Shown: positions 52,273-61,794, numbered from the stretch's first letter. The stretch: 64,000 nt of DNA from Acidobacteriota bacterium (GCA_004298155.1 SCRD01000018.1:124001-188000); one strand, 5' to 3'. A program made the numbers and translations. The notes: a model not told the origin generated them from the letters alone.

Positions 52273-52578
52273 TCACTTGAAAGCTGATTCGAGGCCGTCC
52301 AAGGCTTCCTTGCGGGGGCCTAATGCGGTCCTCGTGTAAACGTTGATGTTCACGTCCACTGAGTGGCCTAGCTGGTCGGCAACGATTTTGGGATCAACGT
52401 TCAGTTCTCGCATAAGGGATGCGTGCGTGCGGCGCATAACCTGGAAATTTACCCATTCGAGGCCAATCTTCTTCAGCCTGAGGGCAATCCACCTCCTCCA
52501 GCGGTTGTCTTTCGACAGTGGAGTTTTCAGGGTCTCCGAAGGGAACACCCAAGACTCCGCGCCGGGATTGCCAGATAG
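52273..52578 (-). pseudogene. Truncated tyrosine integrase of element B
   Basis: Encodes only the C-terminal third of an integrase: SLSGNPGAESWVFPSE...KIGLEWVNFQVMRRTHASLMREL, LGHSVDVNINVYTRT with the Tyr. It is closely similar to the end of the 4341-5432 integrase. Upstream of about 52578 the similarity stops at unrelated sequence, so the N-terminal two thirds are deleted. Element B therefore cannot move by itself. Confidence 0.85.
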
Positions 52579-52629
52579 TGATTTCTGGACTAACTACCAG
52601 ATCGTGAGCGAAAGTTCTTGAGGAAAAGG

Positions 52630-52680
52630 GGTAACACTCCAAAGGAGAGGTTCCCAGGAGGAACCGGAAGGAGTGTTACC
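52630..52680. repeat. Nested hairpin at the deletion junction
   Basis: GGTAACACTCC (52630-52640) is a perfect complement of GGAGTGTTACC (52670-52680), with GGTTCC/GGAACC nested inside. An ATG with the start of a basic ORF (MESTRKVQGKKK) follows directly. It is probably the end of an inserted element now fused to the rhs segment at about 52740. Confidence 0.5.
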
Positions 52681-52742
52681 AATGGAAAGCACCAGGAAGG
52701 TTCAGGGTAAGAAGAAGAGGAATCGCCCCCCGAGGGGGGCGG

Positions 52743-54269
52743 CGCGACGATCCAACGGCCAGCACCATCAATTACACCTACGATGCCGGAAGCCGGCTCA
52801 CCCAGGCGGTCGATTCGACATCGGGCATCTTCACGCGGAGCTATGACGGCCTCGACCGGCTCACGCAGGAGCAGGGACCCGAGGGGACCGTCGGCTATAC
52901 TTATGATGCTGATGGCCGGCGCACGCAAATGACGGTTTCTAACCAGTCCAATGCCGTTGCCTATGGGTATGACAATGGCGGGCGCTTGATCAAAGTTAAT
53001 CAGGGAACATCGAACGTATCGTTTACCTACGACTCAGCGAACCGCCGCACCTCGATAACCCTGCCAAACGGCATTGTGGCAGGCTATAGCTATGACACCG
53101 CGTCCGAGCTTTCGGGCATTAACTACCAACTCGCCGGGGCAATGCTTGGAAACCTGACATACTCCTACGACGGCGGCGGTCGCCGTAGCCAGATGGGCGG
53201 AACATGGGCACGCATGTCCCTCCCGACACCAACGAGCGGTGCCGTTTACAATGCCGCAAACGAGTTGACGCAGTGGAACGGCGTCAATCTGACTTATGAC
53301 CCCAACGGTAACCTGACCAGCGACAGGCTGAACAACTACACCTGGAATGAGCGAAACCAGTTGGCTACGGTCAAAGACGCCAGCACTGGAACAACGTTGG
53401 CCAGCTTCGTCTACGATCCTTTCGGAAGGCGGCTGCAGAATAGCGGCGGCGACGGGGTGCTTTATGACGGGGCGAACGAGGCGCAGGAGCTCTCGGGTAC
53501 GACTCCCGTGGTCAACCGGCTGACGGGAGGGGTGGATGAATTCTTCTCTCGGACGGATTCGGCCGGGACCACTTTCCCGCTGACCGACGCCTTGGGCAGC
53601 ACCATCGCCTTAACGGACTCGACAGGGACCGTCCAAACCCAATACACGTACGACCCGTTTGGCGGAAGTACGTCGAGCGGCGCGATGAGCACGAACACGT
53701 ACCAATTCACCGGTCGAGTGAATGACGGCACGGGCTTATACTACTATCGGGCACGGTACTATAGCCCAGTTACCATGAGATTTATAAGCCAGGATCCGCT
53801 AGGGCTTGCCGGGGGAGTGAACCCATATATTTATGCCGATGATAATCCAACTAATTTGGTTGACCCGTTGGGACTGTCCAGTCTTCTCTTCTGCAGACAG
53901 GAGAACAAGTTGTACCTTCTGGATGACGAATACAGGACGGTGGGCGTCTTTGATGCCGCCAACAATGTGCAAAGGGGCTTTCACCCTTGGCCGAGTCGCA
54001 GTTATGAGCCGTATGTATATGTCAGGTACCATCCGCATCGGGAAGCGGCCAACCCGAACAGCTCATACGGATCAAACGGAGCGTTTGAGTTTAATGTCCC
54101 GGGTGGTCGGACGGGCATGGAAGTCCATTCAGGCCAAGCTAACAAAGGAGGGTACCGGCATGTGACTCATGGGTGCGTCCGGACGACAGACGAAGCCACA
54201 AAGGCCATAAAGGACCTGAATGAAACGGATCCCCTCAACACTATCGATGTGGAGGACAGTTGCCAGTGA
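52743..54269 (+). CDS. Rhs-repeat polymorphic toxin, 5' truncated, with L,D-transpeptidase-like tip
   Basis: In-frame Rhs/YD repeats are readable from about 52743 (INYTYDAGSRLTQ...), well before the first ATG at 52929; the 5' part of the gene is missing. The Rhs core ends with YYYRARYYSPVTMRFISQDPLGL...NPTNLVDPLGL, the usual self-cleavage block. The about 130-residue tip has His400, then T413-H414-G-C416-V-R, the L,D-transpeptidase HGC motif; the gap between the first His and THGC is 12, slightly shorter than usual. L,D-transpeptidase-like tips can attack peptidoglycan (Tlde1 is an example). Without its N-terminus and secretion parts it may now be a reserve tip or a relic. Confidence 0.75.
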   Translation, partial: RDDPTASTINYTYDAGSRLTQAVDSTSGIFTRSYDGLDRLTQEQGPEGTVGYTYDADGRRTQMTVSNQSNAVAYGYDNGGRLIKVNQGTSNVSFTYDSANRRTSITLPNGIVAGYSYDTASELSGINYQLAGAMLGNLTYSYDGGGRRSQMGGTWARMSLPTPTSGAVYNAANELTQWNGVNLTYDPNGNLTSDRLNNYTWNERNQLATVKDASTGTTLASFVYDPFGRRLQNSGGDGVLYDGANEAQELSGTTPVVNRLTGGVDEFFSRTDSAGTTFPLTDALGSTIALTDSTGTVQTQYTYDPFGGSTSSGAMSTNTYQFTGRVNDGTGLYYYRARYYSPVTMRFISQDPLGLAGGVNPYIYADDNPTNLVDPLGLSSLLFCRQENKLYLLDDEYRTVGVFDAANNVQRGFHPWPSRSYEPYVYVRYHPHREAANPNSSYGSNGAFEFNVPGGRTGMEVHSGQANKGGYRHVTHGCVRTTDEATKAIKDLNETDPLNTIDVEDSCQ

Positions 54270-55093
54270 ATGTGAAATTCTCCTCGAATGACGCTAGCTC
54301 CGCAAATTTCCCTGGCCGTCGCGGAGCCGCGTCGGCGCGCGGGCGGTGGGCTGGTTTGTTTATTTGTTGCTTGCTGTGCTCTGCCACGGGTCTTTTTGCC
54401 GGCTCCTCCGGCTGCATGCTGCCGAAGGGCCTTTACCAGGAGTGGTGGCGGCCCGCGGGAGATCATTATCGAGTCGAGCGGCTGTACTATGCGTTTGCGC
54501 GTTCGCTGGCCGAGGCTTCACTGAGGGGGGACGAGGAGAATTACCATCGATGCTTGGCTCTCGCCAAAGGCGATCCGTTCACTTTCCTGGTGGCAGCGCT
54601 TGTAGAATATCAGCGTAATGGGCGGAAGTGCCCCTCGGCGTTCATCGCATCCTTCCCCCGAAGCAAGCGCCAGCTTGCAGATTTCTGGAGTTTGGACAAA
54701 TTGGTCGGGCCGCCAGGGGGAGGCGAAACGACCTTGCCGGGCATTCCTCTGCCGGACGGGTTAGCCGAAAAGTTCATTACTGAGCTGTTCTCGCTCGTTC
54801 AAAGCAGGAACCGAGCAGCGGCTCGAGAATATTTCTTTCTGTACGGACACGCAGATGGCAGCTACTCAGAGTTCATGATGGACCAGATCGAGAACTTGGT
54901 TGTAAATCAGCCTCAAGTAATTCTTCGTCAGTGGCAAGCCGTCCGGCCGTACGCCGAACGGATCGCTTCCGACCTGCGAGGGGATGCTGAATATTCTCCC
55001 CAAGATTGGCGAAACGAGGTTGGCAGTCTCAGAGCCGCCTGCCGGAAGCATCCCTACCCGAGCTGTGCCGAGGCGCTTCGCATCTTCCATTGA
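54260..55093 (+). CDS. Exported protein, likely immunity to the Rhs tip
   Basis: 277 residues. The start overlaps the rhs stop by about 10 bases (TTG 54260, or GTG 54266 with GGAGG at 54251). A basic N-terminus and hydrophobic GLFICCLLCSATGLFAGSSGC look like a signal peptide, perhaps with lipid attachment at Cys. The rest is helical without a known domain. Immunity proteins usually follow their toxin directly. Export matches a toxin that would act on the cell wall in the periplasm. Confidence 0.6.
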   Translation: MPVNVKFSSNDASSANFPGRRGAASARGRWAGLFICCLLCSATGLFAGSSGCMLPKGLYQEWWRPAGDHYRVERLYYAFARSLAEASLRGDEENYHRCLALAKGDPFTFLVAALVEYQRNGRKCPSAFIASFPRSKRQLADFWSLDKLVGPPGGGETTLPGIPLPDGLAEKFITELFSLVQSRNRAAAREYFFLYGHADGSYSEFMMDQIENLVVNQPQVILRQWQAVRPYAERIASDLRGDAEYSPQDWRNEVGSLRAACRKHPYPSCAEALRIFH

Positions 55094-55137
55094 GCCGGAG
55101 CGAGGCCGGCCTTTCAATCTGGCCTCGAACAAGGACA

Positions 55138-55625
55138 CCAACACTGGAGCGAGACTGGCCAGCTTCGTCTACGATCCTTTCGGAAGGCGGCTGCAGAACA
55201 GCAGCGGCGACGGGGTGCGTCGGTGGGAAGCTTTCTCCGACAGACTCGCTGAGGCGGATTACGTCGTAGTCGTGGGGTATTCGCCGCCAGAATCAGACTC
55301 ACTCGCGCGTTCCAAGATAGTGACCGCATTTCAAGTCAATCAGGCGTGCAAGTGGCTTCTGATTGATCCTTCCGAAGGTGTGGGACGCCGCTATCGAAGA
55401 CTCCTGGGCCAAGAACGACTGAAAATTAGGCAAATGACCCTAGCGGCATTCAACAACGAGATACGAGCTAACCTTCAAGATGCATTTCCAGATGTTGGCT
55501 TTTCCGAACCGCCCCGCAAGCACAACCCGTGCCAGTCTGAAAATTCCCTTACTTTAATTTGGAGGCAGAAGGTCGGGAAATTAAGGTTCTGGGGTCGTAG
55601 ACCTGACTCTCCGTGCCACCGCTGA
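55138..55625 (+). pseudogene. Displaced Rhs fragment joined to SIR2-like C-terminus
   Basis: Bases 55157-55217 repeat 53399-53459 of rhs with two mismatches (ASFVYDPFGRRLQN). Directly after it, the frame changes character to EAFSDRLAEADYVVVVGYSPPESDSLARSKI...KWLLIDPS, the last part of a SIR2-like (NAD-binding) domain. There is no proper start codon and the SIR2 N-terminus is missing. It looks like a recombination scar that brought in another protein end. Confidence 0.65.
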
Positions 55626-55922
55626 GCGCAACCCTTTCTCGGCTAAATAGCGCCCGTAGGTGTCCAGCTTGTCGAAGCCGGGGACCTGCCGTCGGAGTAC
55701 TTCTTTGATGGCCATTCCTTGTTGCATCATTCGGACTGCGGAATCGATGCTGGGGTCGTTGGGGCGACCGGGACGGGGCGGTAGATGTCGTCTGACAAGT
55801 CTTACAACTTGCTTCTTGAACTCCGCTGGCTGCTTTTCGCTTTGTTCCCGGAAACGACATCTAAGTTCCAAAATAAAGTCACTGATCACGTTCTCGATGT
55901 CCCTTATTGATGCTGGTTTCAT
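55581..55922 (-). CDS. Small HTH-like basic protein at the right end of element B
   Basis: 113 residues from ATG 55922 (the open frame reaches 56009 across the arm sites). GRPNDPSIDSAVRMMQQGMAIKEVLRRQVPGFDKLDTYGRYLAEKGLR resembles a basic two-helix DNA-binding segment. It lies just inside the arm sites at 55955. It could be an element regulator or a remnant. Family not known to me. Confidence 0.5.
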   Translation of the reverse strand: MKPASIRDIENVISDFILELRCRFREQSEKQPAEFKKQVVRLVRRHLPPRPGRPNDPSIDSAVRMMQQGMAIKEVLRRQVPGFDKLDTYGRYLAEKGLRSAVARRVRSTTPEP

Positions 55923-55954
55923 ATGCTTGGTCGCACGGCTCTCGGATTTCAATT

Positions 55955-55973
55955 TGTACTCCGTTTGTACTCC
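55955..55973 (+). promoter_or_regulatory. Candidate arm sites (right end, element B)
   Basis: Two TGTACTCC sites, 11 bp apart, are 122 bases before the core at 56077. This copies the right-end design of element A (52036). Confidence 0.65.
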
Positions 55974-56076
55974 ATTAACGAGAGTCTTGGAGTAAGCCCA
56001 TGAAAACATAGATGTTGAGATCGCCGGAAATCAACGCCATAGACCCTATGTTTTTTATTTTCAATCTAGGGTCATT

Positions 56077-56123
56077 TTCCCAAGCTGGACGTCGCGGGTT
56101 CGATCCCCGTCCCCCGCTCCATC
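56077..56123 (+). repeat. Attachment site attR, right end of element B
   Basis: A 47-bp copy of the tRNA-Gly 3' end; one mismatch (C for T) breaks the match just past CCATC. Host sequence begins here. Confidence 0.9.
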
Positions 56124-56363
56124 CTTTCAGCAGCTTCAAAACAGGCATAAAAAGCCATTGTTCTGAATTCGAATTGACTGAAGGTTTTCACACTCCTTCC
56201 GGGCTCCAGCATCACGCCCAGATTTTAAAAGGGCCTGCGAAGCTGAGGCTTTGAGGAACATCAATCGCATTTCAAAACCATGCAGGATTGTTTACGGGTT
56301 CTCTCGAGTTGCATTTAGCAGGGCAAGCTCAAGAGGCGCACGCAGAATGCACTTTGCGGCCAT

Positions 56364-56864
56364 TCAGGTTATCCCTGCGTGCCGCAATACGGAATGAATG
56401 GCCCGCTGCAAGGGTCCGTCGGGGTTTGTGATCCAGTCGGTGCTCCACTCATACGACCGCTTCCATGAGCCTGGCTTGCCCCATGCACTTCGAAGTTTTT
56501 GCCAGCATGGAGCGCTGGCGGGTGATGTTTTTCGTGACCCGCTCTTAAGTCTTGGCGGGGGGCTCTGCGGCAGTTCACTTCCGTAAGGGTAGACCTTTTG
56601 CAAGAAGATAACGGCATAGTCCCAGCACTCACGGGCCAGTTGCTCTTGAGATCCATTTTCGGTGGCGTCGTCATTGTGACCCGTCTCTACCAGAAATAAT
56701 GGCGGGTCTGGCCGCAGGCGCATAACTGGACGGATCGACTCGGCTATGAAGAAACAAGTGATGGTTAACAGAACATACAGCCACGCATGACCCTTGCCCC
56801 CATGTGGACGATTTTCCGGGGCCGCTCCGTACATGTCAGCGATGGGGGAGTATCTTCTGTCCAT
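56364..56864 (-). CDS. Hypothetical membrane-anchored protein
   Basis: 166 residues with one hydrophobic helix (AWLYVLLTITCFFIAE, about 27-42) and a polar C-terminal domain containing ARECWDYAVIFLQKVYPYG. It is likely bitopic. It stands alone on the host side of the element. The end at 56364 lies about 240 bases past attR, a gap with no gene. Confidence 0.5.
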   Translation of the reverse strand: MDRRYSPIADMYGAAPENRPHGGKGHAWLYVLLTITCFFIAESIRPVMRLRPDPPLFLVETGHNDDATENGSQEQLARECWDYAVIFLQKVYPYGSELPQSPPPRLKSGSRKTSPASAPCWQKLRSAWGKPGSWKRSYEWSTDWITNPDGPLQRAIHSVLRHAGIT

Positions 56865-57217
56865 TTGCCCACTCGCTTTCGGCGAACAAACGGTTTTATG
56901 ATCCTATCTTGACACGAATTCTAGGATTCCGTAAGTCGTAACGACCCCGCCACCACTTCAGGTTTTTCAACGCCGTCTTGTACTCGACCAGGCAGAGATT
57001 CCTTGCCACCTGATTTAGTCACTACGCCATTAGCATTTGAAGGGTTCTTGTTTCTCTGCATGGACAGCTTAAGGATTCTTTCATGCAGGCCAGGGCAGAC
57101 CTGATATCAGGAAGAAGTTGAAGCAAAGCGCAAGAAATCCTTCCCCAAAGAGCAAAGATTATGATAGGTTTTCAGGTTGTATTTTGCAGTTAACGTTAAT
57201 CAGAGGTCATCAAAAAG
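56865..57217. other. Intergenic region before the sugar cluster
   Basis: 353 bases without a convincing gene, repeat or strong hairpin. The promoter of the DUF1080 gene should be here, but I could not pick a clear -10/-35 pair. Confidence 0.4.
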
Positions 57218-57874
57218 ATGAAGCGAACGAGTGTTGTTGTGTGCGGATTGGTGCTGGCATGCGCGCTGGGGGCATTCTGGGGGATGCGGAGCTACGCTGC
57301 TCCACGGGGCGCGGGCAAATGGACGCCGTTATTTAACGGGAAGAACTTGAATGGATGGCAAGCATTTGGGACAGAGAAGTGGGTGGCTGACCATGGAACA
57401 ATTCTTGGCGAAAGTGTCACCGATAAGTATGGCTATCTGATGACTAAGAAAGATTACAAGAACTTCGAGATCAGGCTGAAGTTCAATTGCACATCGGAAG
57501 GAAACAGTGGGCTCTTCTTCCACTCGAAGATTACGGGCGAGAACCCCAAATGGGGACCGGACATCGAGGGCATGCAGGCAGAGATTGATCCGGCTCGGCA
57601 CACCGCAGGTATTTACGAAAGCGGTGGGCACGGCTGGGTGGCCCTGCCAACAGCCGAGGGCGAAAAGGCGATCAAGCCGGTTGGCCAGTGGAACAGCATG
57701 GACCTTCGCGTTGAAGGAAATCACATTGTAACCCATCTGAATGGTGTCAAGATTGTGGATTATACGTATGAGCCGGCAAAGTACACAGACGGGCAGATCG
57801 GATTGCAGATTCACACCGGTATGCACGGATTCAGAATCCGGTTCAAGGATATTCAAATCCGGACGCTTCCCTAG
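57218..57874 (+). CDS. DUF1080 protein (3-keto-disaccharide hydrolase family), exported
   Basis: 218 residues with a signal peptide ending SYAA near residue 30. The body is a concanavalin-like beta-sandwich: WTPLFNGKNLNGWQAFGTEKW, EGNSGLFFHSK, QWNSMDLRVEGNHIVTHLNGVKIVDY, IGLQIHTGMHGFRIRFKDIQIRTLP, all family landmarks. Several members hydrolyse 3-keto-glycosides in the periplasm. It heads a co-oriented sugar cluster with isomerase and oxidoreductase genes, which supports that pathway. Confidence 0.85.
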   Translation: MKRTSVVVCGLVLACALGAFWGMRSYAAPRGAGKWTPLFNGKNLNGWQAFGTEKWVADHGTILGESVTDKYGYLMTKKDYKNFEIRLKFNCTSEGNSGLFFHSKITGENPKWGPDIEGMQAEIDPARHTAGIYESGGHGWVALPTAEGEKAIKPVGQWNSMDLRVEGNHIVTHLNGVKIVDYTYEPAKYTDGQIGLQIHTGMHGFRIRFKDIQIRTLP

Positions 57875-57948
57875 TCGGAAGGTCCTGCAGGATTGGACAC
57901 CGTTCTCAGGAATGGCGATTTTGAGGATAGAGGATAAAGGACAGAGGA

Positions 57949-58941
57949 ATGACAAAGAACAATCGCAGGGATTTTCTGAAACTATCGACGGCGGCTGCCG
58001 TGACGGCGGCTGGATTGGGCGGCGCAGAGAAAGCTCTGGCGGCAGCGGGAGCTTTGTCAATGCCCGGCCCTTCTGCAGCGCCATCACCCGTTCCTGCTCC
58101 GCCGCGCAAATTTGAACCCTTCGCACTGGGGATCATGACGGGAATCGGAAATGATCCGGAAGCAGCGATGTCCAAGGTGCACAGCCTGGATATGCACACC
58201 TGCCAGATCGACTCGGATCTCTTAAGCGATGAGATGATCGAACGGCTTGGGGAGGCGCTCGACAAGTACAATATTGCGGTGACGGCCATGGGGACGGATG
58301 GTCCGGGCCCCTATATTTACAATTTCTACGACGGGCCTCTCACCCTGGGCCTGATTCCCCGCACCTATCGCGGGCTGCGTCTCGAGAAGCTGAAAACTTA
58401 TTCGGACCAGGTCAAGAAACTGAATGTACCTGCCATTCGCATTCACGCAGGCTTTATCCCGGAGGACCCCAATACCGAACTGTATTGGGAATCGGTAGAG
58501 GCGCTCAAGGATATGGTTAGCCATTGCAAGCGCAATGGGCAGGACTTCCTGTACGAAACGGGGACGGAGACTCCCATTGCCTTGCTGCGAGCGATGAAGG
58601 ACATCGGGCTGGACGGCGAACTCGGCAACCAGGGAGTGAATCTCGATACGGCAAACCTCATACTCTATGGCAAGGCGAACCCGCTGGATGCGCTGGATGT
58701 TCTGGGTCCTTACGTGAAGAACACGCATGCCAAAGACGGTTTGTATCCCACGAATCCCCGCGACCTGGGGAAGGAGGTTGCGATTCCAACTGGGAAGGTA
58801 AATTTTCCCAAGATTATCGCGAAGCTGAAGGAACTGAACTATCAGGGTCCGATCACAATCGAGCGCGAGATTTCCGGCCCTCAACAACTGGAAGACGTGA
58901 AACGAGAGAGAGATTATCTGAAAAAGCTGATCGAGTCCTAA
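57949..58941 (+). CDS. Tat-exported sugar phosphate isomerase/epimerase-like TIM barrel
   Basis: 330 residues. N-terminal RRDFLKLSTAAAVTAAGLGG is a twin-arginine signal. The rest is an AP-endonuclease-2/xylose-isomerase-like barrel: HSLDMHTCQIDSD, PAIRIHAGF, NLDTANLIL, YVKNTHAKDG, ITIEREI provide the usual metal ligands (His, Asp, Glu). A role in 3-keto-glycoside or inositol-type turnover is likely from the neighbours. AGAGGA lies before ATG 57949. Confidence 0.85.
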   Translation: MTKNNRRDFLKLSTAAAVTAAGLGGAEKALAAAGALSMPGPSAAPSPVPAPPRKFEPFALGIMTGIGNDPEAAMSKVHSLDMHTCQIDSDLLSDEMIERLGEALDKYNIAVTAMGTDGPGPYIYNFYDGPLTLGLIPRTYRGLRLEKLKTYSDQVKKLNVPAIRIHAGFIPEDPNTELYWESVEALKDMVSHCKRNGQDFLYETGTETPIALLRAMKDIGLDGELGNQGVNLDTANLILYGKANPLDALDVLGPYVKNTHAKDGLYPTNPRDLGKEVAIPTGKVNFPKIIAKLKELNYQGPITIEREISGPQQLEDVKRERDYLKKLIES

Positions 58942-58993
58942 GAGTTGGTTCGTAAGGCTGAAGCGGCAAGGACATATTAAGGAGGGAAGAAAA

Positions 58994-60277
58994 GTGAGTG
59001 AAGATTCCGGCAAGAAAGTAGGACGACGAGAATTTATGGGCGCGGCTGCTGCGACAAGCTTTATGATCATGGCTCCGCAACTGGTGCGCGGGACAGCGGC
59101 AAATTCCGCACTGCGGGTCGGGCTGCTGGGCTGCGGCGGCCGTGGGACGGCGGACGCGGAATACACAATCGAGACTGGCAAGGCTCGCCTGGTGGCGCTG
59201 GCGGATATTTTTCAGGACCAGTTGGACAAGGCGAAGGCGCATTTTGACAAATTTCAGAAGGCCAAAGGTTATGCAGCGATCGAGCGCAGCCTGATGTTCA
59301 AAGGGCCGACCGCGTATCAGGAGATCGCGCATTCGAAGGAAGTGGATGTTGTAATTATTACGACTCCTCCCTACTTCCACCCGCAGCACCTGGCTGAAGT
59401 GGTGACGGCGGGCAAGCATGTTTATTGTGAAAAGCCGGTTGCTGTGGACCCTGCGGGCTGCACCTCTGTTCTTGACTCTGGAAGGAGGGCGCAGGGGCGC
59501 TTGAGCCTGGAGGTTGGTTTCCAGCTTCGGAACGCTCCGCCCTATGTGGAGCAGGTGAAGCGGATTCACGCCGGCGCGCTGGGCGATATCGTATCGGGAA
59601 CCGGGCACTATTTTTCGGGATACATTGACAGGCCCTCCTGGCCGGGCGCCTCTCGTGACGAACACCGGCTGCGTAACTGGGTCCATTACCGCATCCTCTC
59701 GGGGGACATCATTGTGGAACAGAACATCCACGTGATTGACGTCTGCAACTGGATTCTCCAGGGGCATCCCATCAAGGCCTCAGCATCGGGCAGTAATCTC
59801 CACAGGCCTGACCAGGGCGATTGCTATAACAATTATAGTGTCGCTTTTGAATACCCCAACAGCGTAAGCATGACGTTCGGTTCCACCCAGTTCAACAAGG
59901 GCTGGTGGGATGTGGGATGGCAATTCTTCGGCACCAAGGGCGTCTCAGAAACGCACTATAACGGGCCGGTGGCCATCTATGGCGATAACGCCTGGAAATA
60001 CGGTGAGGGCGGTTCCCAGGCGGGAGGTGGACAATTCTCTGCGGCGGGAGTTTTCCATGGCAACCTTGACGAGGCGGACCCGGAGAAAAAGAAATCCTTT
60101 GTGGAAAGCATTCTGAACAACCAGTTCCACAACCAGGCCCAGCAGGGCGTGGAATCAGCTATCAGTTGCATGATGGCCCGCCAGGCGGCCTATACCAGCC
60201 AGGAAGTCAGCTACGAGCAGATGGCTACTTCTGGGGAGCGGTGGGTCAATGATATTGACCTCACGCAATTTGCCTGA
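58994..60277 (+). CDS. Tat-exported Gfo/Idh/MocA oxidoreductase
   Basis: 427 residues from GTG 58994 with AAGGAGGG upstream. RREFMGAAAATSFMIMAP is a Tat signal. The Rossmann fold begins RVGLLGCGGRGTAD, and HVYCEKPVAVDP carries the catalytic Lys. Enzymes of this type oxidise sugars at C3 or C1 with tightly bound NAD(P). Between two TIM-barrel isomerase genes on one strand, it fits a periplasmic keto-sugar route. Confidence 0.87.
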   Translation: MSEDSGKKVGRREFMGAAAATSFMIMAPQLVRGTAANSALRVGLLGCGGRGTADAEYTIETGKARLVALADIFQDQLDKAKAHFDKFQKAKGYAAIERSLMFKGPTAYQEIAHSKEVDVVIITTPPYFHPQHLAEVVTAGKHVYCEKPVAVDPAGCTSVLDSGRRAQGRLSLEVGFQLRNAPPYVEQVKRIHAGALGDIVSGTGHYFSGYIDRPSWPGASRDEHRLRNWVHYRILSGDIIVEQNIHVIDVCNWILQGHPIKASASGSNLHRPDQGDCYNNYSVAFEYPNSVSMTFGSTQFNKGWWDVGWQFFGTKGVSETHYNGPVAIYGDNAWKYGEGGSQAGGGQFSAAGVFHGNLDEADPEKKKSFVESILNNQFHNQAQQGVESAISCMMARQAAYTSQEVSYEQMATSGERWVNDIDLTQFA

Positions 60278-60300
60278 GAAACGGCGGAAAGGTAAAACCG

Positions 60301-61203
60301 ATGAGCAATGAGACATCAAGGCGGGATTTTCTGAAGCTGACGGTTGCTGGGACGGCGGCGCTCAGTGCGCTGCCTGCCTCGCTCGCCGCAAAGCCGGCGC
60401 GGGGCAGCAGCAAGCTATCGCTCCACAAGGGTCTTGTTTACAGCATGCTGCCCAAAGAAATGAGCGTGGCAGACCGCTTCAAGCTGGCTCGGGACACGGG
60501 CTTCAAGGTGGTGCAGGCGCCCACGACGCCGGACAAGAACGAGGCGGAAGAATTCAAGAAGGCGGCCGATGCGGCGGGTGTGCGGATTGACTCAGTGATG
60601 AACATGGCCCACTGGGAGTATCCTCTTTCCTCTTCCGATCTCTCCGTCGTGGCAAAGAGCCTGGATGGGATGCGGACCTCGTTGCACAATGCCAGGCTGT
60701 GGGGATCAGACGCCGTGCTGCTGGTGCCAGCCGTGGTAAATCCTCAGACCAGTTATCACGATGCATGGGTGCGCTCGCAGAAGGAGATTCGCAAACTAAT
60801 TCCTTTGGCAGAGGAATTGAAAATCGTGATTGCCATTGAAGAAGTCTGGAACAAGTTCCTGCTGAGCCCGCTGGAAATGCGAACCTACATTGAACAGTTC
60901 CGCAGCCCGTGGGTAAAGGCCTGGTTCGATGTAGGTAACGTGGTCCTTTATGGTTATCCACAGGATTGGATCCACACGTTAGGGAAGCAGATCGTTAAAC
61001 TCCACCTGAAAGACTTCAAGGTTGACCATAGCCGTTACGAATGGGTCAATCTGGGAGACGGACAGGTGATGTGGCCAGCCGTCCGGCAGGCGCTGATCGA
61101 AATCGGTTATTCCGGGTCGGCAATCTGCGAACTGGAAAGCGGTGACGAGGCCTACCTGCGAGATGTCAGCAACCGAATTGACCGGCTCTTGATTCAGGGC
61201 TGA
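60301..61203 (+). CDS. Second Tat-exported sugar isomerase/epimerase-like protein
   Basis: 300 residues. SRRDFLKLTVAGTAALSALPASLAA is a Tat signal. The TIM barrel shows AVLLVPAVVN, VIAIEEVWN, KAWFDVGNVVLYG, IVKLHLKDFK, AICELESG with the metal-binding Glu, Asp, His. It starts 23 bases after the oxidoreductase. It is clearly related in fold to the gene at 57949, but not a close copy. Confidence 0.85.
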   Translation: MSNETSRRDFLKLTVAGTAALSALPASLAAKPARGSSKLSLHKGLVYSMLPKEMSVADRFKLARDTGFKVVQAPTTPDKNEAEEFKKAADAAGVRIDSVMNMAHWEYPLSSSDLSVVAKSLDGMRTSLHNARLWGSDAVLLVPAVVNPQTSYHDAWVRSQKEIRKLIPLAEELKIVIAIEEVWNKFLLSPLEMRTYIEQFRSPWVKAWFDVGNVVLYGYPQDWIHTLGKQIVKLHLKDFKVDHSRYEWVNLGDGQVMWPAVRQALIEIGYSGSAICELESGDEAYLRDVSNRIDRLLIQG

Positions 61204-61764
61204 AGTCCCCGGGTCCTGCTGGTCCCAGATGCGATGGCCGGGAAGTGTCGCCGGGCATGGCTTTCTGATTGGCAGTGGCACTCCAGGAACCTTTACTGTG
61301 CCAGGCCGCGTTTTCAATTGCGGCCTTGAAGCACAGGCTCTCTCGCTCTGGAATCCTTTCAGTCCGACTGGTTTTTTGCGGGAGCATGCCCGGCGCCCGT
61401 GGATGCCTGGAAATGCCCGGTTATCCGGGAACTTCGCGTCCCTCAGGGCACATGAAAAATCTGCGGGAGGGTTTGAATTTGCGAATCCAATTGTCAAGAA
61501 TCATATTGACAACTTTCTTAAGATAATGACAGGCTTTCAACCTTCCGTGGGAGGCGTGTCATTTAATTCCATCCTGGAATTAGAGTGGCAGTGGATGCAC
61601 GTCGTTGCTTATAACATGTTTATTTACAATGATATAAAGTTTTGCATGCAATTCAATCTTACTCTGCAGAGTCATGAAATGGTGCATAATCGATTCAATG
61701 TAGGCTCCCTATCTTGATCCAGTAGATGCTTGCAGAATCTATACTGACAAAGGTGAAAAAGGCG

Positions 61765-61794
61765 TTGACACCTTTCACGTATTCCAGTTAGACT
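61765..61794 (+). promoter_or_regulatory. Candidate promoter of the TonB-dependent transporter
   Basis: In the 733-base gap 61204-61936, TTGACA (61765) is followed at 17 to 18 bases by TTAGACT. It would give a leader of about 140 bases before ATG 61937. Apart from this I see no gene or strong repeat in the gap. Confidence 0.45.

Noticed and set aside
61229-61717. A 162-residue frame in the gap before the TonB-dependent transporter
   Set aside because: No ribosome-binding site or domain, mixed composition that turns AT-rich; more likely non-coding.
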